A stretch of DNA of 64,000 nt from Fimenecus sp900545625. GTDB lineage: Bacteria > Bacillota > Clostridia > Oscillospirales > Acutalibacteraceae. Below are positions 8,187-15,512 of the stretch, piece by piece; positions within the stretch are counted from its first letter, which is position 1; each line of letters starts with the position of its first letter. The notes under the pieces were generated by a model, which ran no database searches, was not told the DNA's origin, and saw only the letters and a list, made by a program, of their open reading frames with translations. Position numbers and translations under genes: made by a program. The stretch is from the NCBI GenBank assembly GCA_963931525.1, contig OZ007023.1:1364001-1428000 (forward strand). Direction: 5' to 3'.

Positions 8187-8429
8187 ATGGGAGTAAAAGA
8201 TACTGTTGTACGCAGGATTCAAGAACTCTGCGCACAGAGAGATCTTGCGTACAATGCTTTAGCGGTTCAGGCAGGTGTCACGCCGTCCACCGTGTACAGC
8301 CTGATGGACGAAAGTCGCCGTGATGTTTCTATCGTAACCTTAAAGAAGCTTTGCGACGGCTTTGGAATCACACTCGGGGAATTCTTTTCCACGCCGGAAT
8401 TTGATACGCTCGAGCAGGAGATCCAATGA
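8187..8429 (+). CDS. small XRE-family HTH regulator
   Basis: An 80-residue protein consisting of a single helix-turn-helix domain of the Cro/C1 type: VRRIQELCAQR, then ALAVQAGVTPSTVYSLMD (recognition helix) and VSIVTLKKLCDGFGITLGEFF. Such one-domain regulators usually bind an operator near their own gene. I start at the ATG at 8187; a GTG at 8178 would add three residues. The stop codon overlaps the comF start as ATGA, so the two are translated together. A degraded partial duplicate lies 70 bp upstream. Confidence 0.85.
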   Translation: MGVKDTVVRRIQELCAQRDLAYNALAVQAGVTPSTVYSLMDESRRDVSIVTLKKLCDGFGITLGEFFSTPEFDTLEQEIQ

Positions 8430-9148
8430 AACCCGAGTCAAAAATTTCCGTGCTGTTCGACCGCCTTTTGTGTGCGTTCTTCCCGCGACGCTGCGTGTAT
8501 TGCGGCAAGCTGATCGTGCCCGAACGCACGGTCTGCGAGGACTGCGCGGCCAATCTGCCGCGCATCGCGGCGCCCGCCTGTCCGTTTTGCGGTCATGCAA
8601 AGTCGGACTGCACCTGTAAGCAGAAAAAATTGAAATTCGACGCGGTCTGCGCGCCGTTTTATTATGAAAAAGCGATCGAGCGCGCGGTGCACCGCTTCAA
8701 ATTTGAAGACAAGGATTTCCTTGCTCGCCCGTTTGCGCAGGAGATCGCTCTGGCTGTGCACCGCGATTTTGCACAGCAGCCGTTTGATGTTGTGACGTTT
8801 ATCCCGTTTACCAAGCGGCAGGCACGTTCCCGCGCTTTCAATCCGAGCGAACTTTTGGCGCGCGAGACGGCAAAGGCGCTCGGACTTCCCTCGGAAACAC
8901 TGCTGCGCAAGCTTTTTGAAACGCAAACGCAGCACACGCTCTCCCGAACGGCGCGCACAGGCAACGTTTTCGGCGTGTATGAAGTGGAAGACGATGCCGC
9001 CGTGCAGGGCAAGCATATCCTGCTTGTGGATGATATCAAAACAACAGGTGCGACGCTTTCGGAGTGCGCAAAGGTGCTTAAGCTCGCAGGCGCTTCGTCC
9101 GTGCATGCCGCCGTGTTTGCCGCAGCAAAAAGGAAAAAAACTCGATAA
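8426..9148 (+). CDS. comF: ComF family phosphoribosyltransferase-like protein
   Basis: A 240-residue ComF homologue. The N-terminal zinc-ribbon has four paired cysteines (CVYCGK, CEDC, CPFCGH, CTC within residues 23-70). The C-terminal type I PRTase domain carries IPFTKRQARSRAFNPSE near residue 130 and the PRPP-binding loop LLVDDIKTTGATL near residue 200. ComF is needed for DNA uptake in Gram-positive competence, although orphan copies are widespread. It starts at the ATG at 8426, overlapping the HTH stop. No other competence genes are near, so its role here is uncertain. Confidence 0.9.
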   Translation: MKPESKISVLFDRLLCAFFPRRCVYCGKLIVPERTVCEDCAANLPRIAAPACPFCGHAKSDCTCKQKKLKFDAVCAPFYYEKAIERAVHRFKFEDKDFLARPFAQEIALAVHRDFAQQPFDVVTFIPFTKRQARSRAFNPSELLARETAKALGLPSETLLRKLFETQTQHTLSRTARTGNVFGVYEVEDDAAVQGKHILLVDDIKTTGATLSECAKVLKLAGASSVHAAVFAAAKRKKTR

Positions 9149-9258
9149 TTTCTTTTATATATAGTTTTACGCCTTGCGTGTGGGGTTCTTTACCCCGAAC
9201 AAATTGACAAACCAAAGGGAAAAATGTATAATTTTATCAAAATTCGGGAGGAATAAAT

Positions 9259-10095
9259 ATGAAAAAACTGGTATTTCCGCTAATTGTCTTATTGATAATT
9301 TCTTTGACGATATGCAGCGGGGCGTCAACCTCTTACGCAGACGAGTATGTCTCTTTGCCGAATATTCCTAGCAATTATGAGCGCGAATCCTTGAACACTA
9401 CGGGGGGGCTCTTAGACGGCGCTCAATTTTTTGAAGTAGATGAAAACGGCGTGCGAACGGGAAACAATTTCATCTATAATGTGGATGACAGCAATACGGC
9501 TCGTGTTACTGCGGAGGAATTGGCAGAGGACGAATCCAGTGTGGATGAGTTTTTAGCCACTATTGAAGATGCTGCGGTAGAATCGGGGTATGAGTATACC
9601 ATTCTTTCCGTTGAAGATACACTGACCACCATAGGCGGTTTGGAATGTTATAACATAAATCTTACGTGCGAGATCACCTATCTTTTTTCCACCTTTACCA
9701 CGTATCAGTCGACGGCAGTTGTACCGGTAAATGACTTAACGTTTACCTTTGTGTATACGAGCTTTGAAAGTATGGCGGAGGCGCAAGGAGAACTGGCGCT
9801 GCTTATGGACGGGGCAACGATCCTTGTTGAACCGGACGAAACAGGCTTCGTTTCTACGATCTTGGTTGTGCTCATTCCGCTTTTGGCATTGATCGGTGTT
9901 ATTGTGCTGATCGTTGTTTTGGTGCACAGAAAGCGTGAAAACAAGACTATGCAAGCGGCGCCCTCCATATACGCGAACACACAAAGCCCGAATATGCAGC
10001 CGCCTTATGGGCAGAACCCGAATATGCAGCCGCCCTATGGGCAGAATCCGAATATGCAACAACCCTACGGGCAGAATCCGCCGAAAAATGACTGA
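9259..10095 (+). CDS. secreted or membrane-anchored protein with C-terminal PPYGQNPNMQ repeats
   Basis: A 278-residue protein of unknown function starting at the ATG at 9259 behind GGGAGGAATAA. It has an N-terminal signal peptide (MKKLVFPLIVLLIISL with a likely cut near ASTSYA), an acidic extracellular domain of about 170 residues, a single C-terminal membrane helix (ILVVLIPLLALIGVIVLIVVL) and a basic stop-transfer RKREN. A cytoplasmic tail follows, with three copies of a ten-residue PPYGQNPNMQ-type repeat. The predicted topology puts the domain outside. Proline/tyrosine/glycine/glutamine tails of this kind occur in several Firmicute membrane proteins. A promoter and T-box for valS follow. 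Confidence 0.75.
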   Translation: MKKLVFPLIVLLIISLTICSGASTSYADEYVSLPNIPSNYERESLNTTGGLLDGAQFFEVDENGVRTGNNFIYNVDDSNTARVTAEELAEDESSVDEFLATIEDAAVESGYEYTILSVEDTLTTIGGLECYNINLTCEITYLFSTFTTYQSTAVVPVNDLTFTFVYTSFESMAEAQGELALLMDGATILVEPDETGFVSTILVVLIPLLALIGVIVLIVVLVHRKRENKTMQAAPSIYANTQSPNMQPPYGQNPNMQPPYGQNPNMQQPYGQNPPKND

Positions 10096-10110
10096 AAATG
10101 CGCAATCTGC

Positions 10111-10139
10111 TTGACAAACCGCACCTTTGCTGGTATTCT
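10111..10139 (+). promoter_or_regulatory. sigma-A promoter for the valS leader
   Basis: TTGACA at 10111-10116, 17 bp, then TATTCT at 10134-10139. Transcription would begin near 10147, just before the T-box Stem I. Confidence 0.75.
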
Positions 10140-10149
10140 ATTTGCAATA

Positions 10150-10396
10150 TGTAAAACGCTTTGACGAAGAATAAGACGGTGCATATCCGTACAGAGAGCT
10201 GCCGGTCGGTGCAAGGCAGGGGGGCGGGCCGTCTGCGTCGCTTCCGAGCGGTTTTGCCGAATGCGCGTTTGCGCTTTTAAGCAAAAACGGTCCCCGCCGT
10301 TATCGGGCTATGAGCGGCCGCCGAAAGCGGCAAGGTGAGTGGTACCGCGGATTTTTCGCCTCACACGGGTTCCTGCCCGCGTGGGGCGCTTTTGAT
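10150..10396 (+). promoter_or_regulatory. T-box leader controlling valS
   Basis: This leader RNA senses uncharged tRNA. The conserved T-box sequence aggtgagtggtaccgcgg is at 10333-10350, preceded by a Stem I region closed by agacgg (about 10172) and ccgtct. It is followed by an intrinsic terminator at about 10356-10393, with arms tcgcctcacacggg and cccgcgtggggcg and then cttttg. Binding of uncharged tRNA-Val should stabilise the antiterminator and allow valS transcription. The valine specifier codon inside Stem I was not fixed by eye. Confidence 0.9.
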
Positions 10397-10423
10397 TCAT
10401 ATTGTTATACGAAGGAGACACCA

Positions 10424-13060
10424 ATGCGCAAAGAACTGGAAAAACAGTACAATCCCAAAAATGTCGAGGATCGTACCTATCAGATGTGGCTCGACAAAAA
10501 CTATTTCCATGCCAAGCGCGAGGCGGGCAAAAAGACCTATACCATCGTGATCCCGCCACCCAACATCACGGGTCAGCTGCACATGGGGCATGCGCTGGAT
10601 AATACGTTGCAGGATATCCTGATCCGCTATCACCGTATGGCGGGGTACGATACGCTTTGGGTGCCCGGCACGGATCACGCCTCCATTGCGACGGAGGCGA
10701 AGATCGTCGAGGCGATGAAAAAAGAGGGGCTTACCAAAGAACAGATCGGGCGCGAAAAGTTTTTGGAGCGCGCCTGGGCTTGGAAAAAACAGTACGGCGG
10801 ACGCATCATCGAGCAGCTTAAGAAGCTCGGTTCTTCGTGCGACTGGGAACGCGAGCGCTTCACCCTTGACGAGGGCTGCAGCAAGGCGGTCAATGAGGTG
10901 TTCTGCAACCTCTATGAAAAGGGGCTTATTTACCGCGGCGAGCGCATCATCAATTGGTGCCCGCACTGCCTAACGTCGATTTCCGACGCTGAGGTTGAGT
11001 ATGAGGAGCAGGCAGGGCATTTCTGGCATCTGCGCTATCCCTTCAAAGACGGCAGCGGCTACTTGGAGCTTGCCACCACGCGCCCCGAAACGCTCTTGGG
11101 CGATACGGCGGTCGCCGTGAACCCGAAGGATGAGCGCTACCGCGACGCCGTCGGCAAAACGCTGATCTTGCCGCTGGTGCATCGTGAGATCCCCGTCGTC
11201 GCCGACGACTATGTGGAAATGGATTTCGGGACGGGCGTTGTGAAGATCACGCCTGCGCACGACCCGAATGACTTTGAGGTTGGGCTGCGCCATGATCTGC
11301 CCGTCATCAATGTATTGACGGATGATGCGAAGATCACGGACGACTATCCCGCCTATGCCGGGATGGACCGTTACGAAGCACGCAAGGCGATCGTTCGTGA
11401 CCTCGAAGCCGAAGGCGCGCTTGTGGAGATCGAGGATTACAGCCACAATGTCGGTACCTGCTATCGCTGCGGCACAACGGTCGAACCGCGCGTGTCCAAG
11501 CAGTGGTTTGTCAAAATGAAGCCCCTTGCAGGCCCCGCCATTGACGCGGTCAAAAACGGTGATACGAAATTCGTCCCGCAGCGGTTTGAAAAGGTCTATT
11601 TCCATTGGCTGGAAAATATCCGTGACTGGTGCATTTCCCGCCAGCTCTGGTGGGGGCACCGCATCCCCGCATGGTACTGCGCCGACTGCGGCGAGATCAC
11701 GGTCTCGCGTACCGCGCCCGACGCTTGTGCGCACTGCGGCGGCACGCATCTGGAGCAGGACCCCGACACGCTGGATACCTGGTTCTCCTCCGCGCTGTGG
11801 CCGTTCTCGACGCTCGGCTGGCCTGAGCAGACCGAGGATTACAAGCATTATTATCCCACTAACACGCTCGTGACGGGCTATGATATCATCCCGTTCTGGG
11901 TCATGCGCATGATGTTCTCCGGGCTTGAGCAAACAGGGCGGGTGCCGTTTGATACCGTGCTCATCCACGGGCTTGTGCGGGACGCACAGGGCAGAAAAAT
12001 GTCGAAGTCCTTGGGCAACGGCATCGATCCGCTGGAGGTCATCGATCAATACGGCGCAGATGCGCTGCGCTTTACGCTTGCGACGGGCAACAGCCCCGGC
12101 AACGACATGCGTTTTTCGGATACGCGCGTGGAGGCGAGCCGTAACTTTGCAAACAAGATCTGGAACGCCGCGCGTTTCATCCTGATGAATTTGTCCGACG
12201 ATGAGCCCGCGCCGCATATCCCGGAAAACCTCGCGCTGGAGGATAAGTGGATCTTAAGCCGTTTCAACGCGCTTGCTATGGGCGTGACGGACGCGCTCGA
12301 AAAGTATGAGCTGGGCATGGCGGTGCAGAAGCTTTACGATTTCATTTGGGATGTGTTCTGCGACTGGTATATCGAGATCGCCAAGATCCGCCTGAACGGT
12401 TCGGACGAAGCGGCAAAGCAGACCGTCAAGGCGGTGCTCGTATACGTGATGTCCAACACGCTCAAGCTCCTGCACCCGTTTATGCCGTTTATCACCGAAG
12501 AGATCTGGCAGGCGCTGCCGCACACGGGTGAGAGCATTATGATCGCCGAATGGGTCAAGGCCGATGATGCATTGCGCTTTTCCGCGGAAGAGGAGGAGAT
12601 GGAGCGCATCATGTCGGCGATCAAGGCCGTGCGCAACCGCCGTGCGGAAATGAACGTCGCACCTTCAAAGAAAGCGAAGATCTTTATCGAAACGGCATAT
12701 GCCGATACGTTTGAGAAAGGCAAGGTGTTCTTTGAGCGTCTGGCATCTGCAAGTGAGGTTGAGGTCGGCGCGAAGTTTGACGATATGGACGATGCGGTTT
12801 CCATCATTACCGAAAGCGCCCGTATGTATATCCCGATGGCTGAGCTTGTGGATTTCCAAGCGGAGATCGCGCGGCTGCAAAAGGAAAAAGCCGGCGTAGA
12901 AAAGGAACTTGCCATGGTCAACGGCAAGCTTTCCAACGAAAACTTCGTTTCAAAAGCGCCCGCCGCCGTTGTTGAAGGGCAGCGGCAGTCGAAAGCAAGG
13001 CTTGAAGAAAAGCTCGCCCTGTTAGACGAGAGCTTGCAAAACCTCGAAAAACGCATGTGA
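10424..13060 (+). CDS. valS: valyl-tRNA synthetase
   Basis: Class Ia aminoacyl-tRNA synthetase of 878 residues, the usual size for bacterial ValRS. It charges tRNA-Val in the cytoplasm. Visible motifs are PPPNITGQLHMGHAL (HIGH motif) near residues 43-57, the CP1 editing domain with TTRPETLLGDTAVAV near residue 220, KMSKS within GRKMSKSLGNGIDP at about 525-529, and a C-terminal coiled-coil arm (ARLQKEKAGVEKELAMV), which is diagnostic of ValRS over IleRS. The start is the ATG at 10424 behind GAAGGAGACACCA. The T-box upstream fits valine-starvation control. Confidence 0.98.
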   Translation: MRKELEKQYNPKNVEDRTYQMWLDKNYFHAKREAGKKTYTIVIPPPNITGQLHMGHALDNTLQDILIRYHRMAGYDTLWVPGTDHASIATEAKIVEAMKKEGLTKEQIGREKFLERAWAWKKQYGGRIIEQLKKLGSSCDWERERFTLDEGCSKAVNEVFCNLYEKGLIYRGERIINWCPHCLTSISDAEVEYEEQAGHFWHLRYPFKDGSGYLELATTRPETLLGDTAVAVNPKDERYRDAVGKTLILPLVHREIPVVADDYVEMDFGTGVVKITPAHDPNDFEVGLRHDLPVINVLTDDAKITDDYPAYAGMDRYEARKAIVRDLEAEGALVEIEDYSHNVGTCYRCGTTVEPRVSKQWFVKMKPLAGPAIDAVKNGDTKFVPQRFEKVYFHWLENIRDWCISRQLWWGHRIPAWYCADCGEITVSRTAPDACAHCGGTHLEQDPDTLDTWFSSALWPFSTLGWPEQTEDYKHYYPTNTLVTGYDIIPFWVMRMMFSGLEQTGRVPFDTVLIHGLVRDAQGRKMSKSLGNGIDPLEVIDQYGADALRFTLATGNSPGNDMRFSDTRVEASRNFANKIWNAARFILMNLSDDEPAPHIPENLALEDKWILSRFNALAMGVTDALEKYELGMAVQKLYDFIWDVFCDWYIEIAKIRLNGSDEAAKQTVKAVLVYVMSNTLKLLHPFMPFITEEIWQALPHTGESIMIAEWVKADDALRFSAEEEEMERIMSAIKAVRNRRAEMNVAPSKKAKIFIETAYADTFEKGKVFFERLASASEVEVGAKFDDMDDAVSIITESARMYIPMAELVDFQAEIARLQKEKAGVEKELAMVNGKLSNENFVSKAPAAVVEGQRQSKARLEEKLALLDESLQNLEKRM

Positions 13061-13213
13061 CCGCCGCTGAGCAGCTACGGTGCTATGCATGTGCGTTTCT
13101 TGCAGAATTCTTAAGAAGTATCCCGTAAAATTTAACCGATTTTAAGCTTTTCGTTTGCGGATTTGTAATCCTGGGGAGATACAATACAGGCGAATCAAAT
13201 GAGGAGGCCGCCT
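13061..13213 (+). other. intergenic region with likely promoter for the GT8 gene
   Basis: A short AT-rich stretch. GATACAAT at about 13177-13184, with a weak ttgcgg upstream, is the best promoter candidate for the glycosyltransferase gene. No strong terminator for valS is evident. Confidence 0.4.
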
Positions 13214-14041
13214 ATGAATCTGCTGGTCACATTAGATTCCAATTATGTTTATCCGCTGTGCGTGATGCTGCGCTCGCTGGTGCGCACTCACCCGCGCGTT
13301 TCGTTTGACGTGTATGTGGCGTACGCGCATCTTACCGACAGTGATTTCAAGACCATCGGCGATGCGCTGGAGGGCAGCGGCAGCCGTGTGATGGGTATCC
13401 GCGTGCCGGACACGCTGTTTGACGGCGCGCCGCACTCCAAGCGGTTGACGAAGGCGGCGTATTACCGCCTGTTCGCGTCGGAATATCTGCCGAAAACGGT
13501 GGACCGGGTGCTTTATATCGACCCCGATACGTATTTCCTTAAGGATATTTCCGACTTTTATAACATTGATTTCGGCGATGCATTTTACGCGGGATGTACG
13601 CACAACAACCTGTTTTATCATGTCCTGAATGTTTTGCGGCTGCATCTGCCGTCAAATTCCGTGTACTTAAACTCGGGCGTCCTGATGATCAATGTGCAGG
13701 CGCTGCGTTCGTTCTTTTCGCCGAACGAAGTGTTCCGATATATTGAAAAGAAAGGCGCCTTTTTGTTCTTTGCCGATCAGGATGTGCTCAACGCCTTGTA
13801 TTACGACCGCAGCCTTGCGCTGGATGCCGCATACTATAATCTGGACGAGCCGTGCTTTAAGCGTATGGTCAAACGTATGGGTGAAGCGGCTGCACATGAT
13901 TTTGTTCGGGCAAACACCTGTATTTTGCACTATGACGGGAAATATAAACCGTGGAAAGCGGATTACAAGGGGCGCCTAGGGGATTACTATCCCGACTGGG
14001 CGCGCAAAGGGGAAACGATTTGGGCGAAAGCGGGGCTGTAA
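13214..14041 (+). CDS. family 8 glycosyltransferase
   Basis: A 275-residue enzyme of the GT8 (GT-A, retaining) family. Members transfer galactose or glucose from a nucleotide sugar, often in cell-envelope polysaccharide assembly. The N-terminal MNLLVTLDSNYVYPLCVMLRS fold start and the metal-binding DXD motif in VLYIDPDTYF near residue 100 are clear. LNSGVLMINV near 150, DQDVLNALYYDR near 190 and the terminal HYDGKYKPW are characteristic of the family. I start at the ATG at 13214 directly behind GAGGAGGCCGCCT. The next gene begins four bases after the stop, which suggests an operon with the TVP38-like membrane protein. Confidence 0.9.
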   Translation: MNLLVTLDSNYVYPLCVMLRSLVRTHPRVSFDVYVAYAHLTDSDFKTIGDALEGSGSRVMGIRVPDTLFDGAPHSKRLTKAAYYRLFASEYLPKTVDRVLYIDPDTYFLKDISDFYNIDFGDAFYAGCTHNNLFYHVLNVLRLHLPSNSVYLNSGVLMINVQALRSFFSPNEVFRYIEKKGAFLFFADQDVLNALYYDRSLALDAAYYNLDEPCFKRMVKRMGEAAAHDFVRANTCILHYDGKYKPWKADYKGRLGDYYPDWARKGETIWAKAGL

Positions 14042-14045
14042 GCTC

Positions 14046-14774
14046 GTGAAAGAACGGGAAAGCACAACAAAAACACATTGGGTGCGTCTGCGCAAATTCC
14101 TGCCGATCGTGCTGCCGATCGTGATTTTGCTCGGGATTTCGGCGGCGCTGTACGCGACGTTCGGTCGTGAGCTGCTCACCATGGTCAAAGAGCCGCAGAT
14201 CTTCAAAGCGTGGCTTGATAGCTTCGGCGCGTGGGGCGAGGTGATTTTTGTCTTCCTGCGCATCACGCAGGTCGCGTTCAAGTATCTGCCCTCCGAGCCG
14301 TTCGAGGTCGCTTCCGGCTATGCGTTCGGCGTTTGGGGCGGGCTTTTGTGGTGTACGGTCGGCACCCAGATCGGCAGCGTGATCATTTTGCTGTTGACCC
14401 GCAAATTCGGGATGCGCTTTGTGTCGTATTTCATTGATCCTGAGCGCCTTACGGGCTTTTCCTTCCTGAAACAGAAAACACGCCGCCGTACGCTCCTGTT
14501 CATCATTTATTTGATCCCCGGTGCGCCGAAAGACATTTTGACCTATTTTGTGGGCTTAACGGATATCCGTGTTTCGGAATATCTGCTCATCTCTACCGTA
14601 GCGCGTATTCCTTCCATTATCACGTCCACGATCTGCGGCGCATATTTCGGGCAAAAGAACTATCTTGCGGCGATTTTGGTTTACGGCGTAACGCTTTTGA
14701 TGACCGCTGTGGGCGTGGTTTTGTACCGTTACATTCAAAAAAAGCAGTCCGCCGCCGCGTCGAACACCGATTGA
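14046..14774 (+). CDS. TVP38/TMEM64 (DedA-superfamily) membrane protein
   Basis: A 242-residue polytopic membrane protein with about five to six helices, the first at residues 19-40. The SNARE-associated/VTT signature covers FKYLPSEPFEVASGYAFG near 80 and IPGAPKDILTYFVGLT near 158, with RIPS following. DedA-superfamily proteins are proposed to scramble or flip lipids and polyprenyl phosphates and to affect membrane potential; the substrate here is unknown. It starts with GTG at 14046, four bases after the glycosyltransferase stop, and is followed by the rnpB promoter. Confidence 0.88.
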   Translation: MKERESTTKTHWVRLRKFLPIVLPIVILLGISAALYATFGRELLTMVKEPQIFKAWLDSFGAWGEVIFVFLRITQVAFKYLPSEPFEVASGYAFGVWGGLLWCTVGTQIGSVIILLLTRKFGMRFVSYFIDPERLTGFSFLKQKTRRRTLLFIIYLIPGAPKDILTYFVGLTDIRVSEYLLISTVARIPSIITSTICGAYFGQKNYLAAILVYGVTLLMTAVGVVLYRYIQKKQSAAASNTD

Positions 14775-14799
14775 CAACCGGCGGGAATTATACTAAAAT
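14771..14799 (+). promoter_or_regulatory. sigma-A promoter of rnpB
   Basis: TTGACA at 14771-14776, a 17-bp spacer and TAAAAT at 14794-14799, seven bases before the 5' end of RNase P RNA. The -35 box overlaps the stop codon of the preceding gene. Confidence 0.8.
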
Positions 14800-14805
14800 A
14801 CGTTT

Positions 14806-15135
14806 GTGAGTAGGCTGAGCAATTGCGCACGCGCAAGCGTGTGAGGAAAGTCCGAGCATCACACAGCAGGGTAACGGCTAACAGCCGCCGAGGGCGACCT
14901 TAGGGAAAGTGCATAGAGAGATACCGCCGCTTTTTGCGGTAAGGGTGGAAAGGCGAGGTAAGAGCTCACCGGCGTGCAGGTAACTGTACGGCCAAGTAAA
15001 CCCTACCCGATGCAACATCGACCGAAGTTGTCAGCTGGGCAGATACTTCGACGGATGGCTTCAGCGTATCGGCAACGGTGCGCGCAGATAGATAATTGCT
15101 TTAAACGACAGAACTCGGCTTACAGGCCTACTCAC
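14806..15135 (+). ncRNA. rnpB: RNase P RNA, bacterial class A-like
   Basis: The catalytic RNA of RNase P, which trims tRNA 5' leaders. The ends pair: gtgagtaggc at 14806 with gcctactcac ending at 15135. The universally conserved elements are present: gaggaaagtccgagc near 14842, the loop agggtaacgg near 14868, and the 3' P4 strand acagaactcggcttaca near 15109. Length of about 330 nt and the arrangement fit the ancestral A type rather than the Bacillus B type. Confidence 0.95.
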
Positions 15136-15176
15136 ATTTTCTTTTGCGCCTCATACAATGCTATGGGGTGATTTTA

Positions 15177-15512
15177 ATGTTGGAGACCTTTTTCGGCGCG
15201 GTGTTCGTGGGGCTTGTGGTGTTCGGGCTGTTGGCGCTGTGTTACGCGATCATGCTCAAGGTGATGCTTCCGAAGCGCAAATACGGGTACTACATAGTGA
15301 TTCCGGCGCGGCGGTGTGACAGCGACGTGACCGCTGCGGCATATGCCGCGCGTATGAAAATGCATCTTATCGGCGACGAAGCCTACGGCAGCGTCGTGGT
15401 GCTCGACTGCGGCATGGAGGAAAAGCAGCGCCTGAACTGCCTGAACGTCTGCCGCGAGACGAACGGTATATACCTCTGCGATTTCGAGGAATTCGAGGAA
15501 TTGGCAAAATGA
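15177..15512 (+). CDS. small single-pass membrane protein of unknown function
   Basis: A 111-residue protein. Residues 5-27 form one membrane helix (FFGAVFVGLVVFGLLALCYAIML), followed by a basic KRKYGYY and a small alpha/beta domain (YIVIPARRCDSDVTAAAYAARMK, then VVVLDCGMEEKQRLNC) that probably faces the cytoplasm. I do not recognise the family. It starts at the ATG at 15177 behind GGGGTGATTTTA, and the stop overlaps the recD2 start as ATGA, so the two are translationally coupled. This pairing is worth noting because the neighbour is a DNA helicase. Confidence 0.75.
   Translation: MLETFFGAVFVGLVVFGLLALCYAIMLKVMLPKRKYGYYIVIPARRCDSDVTAAAYAARMKMHLIGDEAYGSVVVLDCGMEEKQRLNCLNVCRETNGIYLCDFEEFEELAK

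Noticed and set aside
10970..12217. 415-codon open frame antisense to valS
   Set aside because: High-GC shadow of the valS reading frame with no SD; the valS protein is complete on the other strand.
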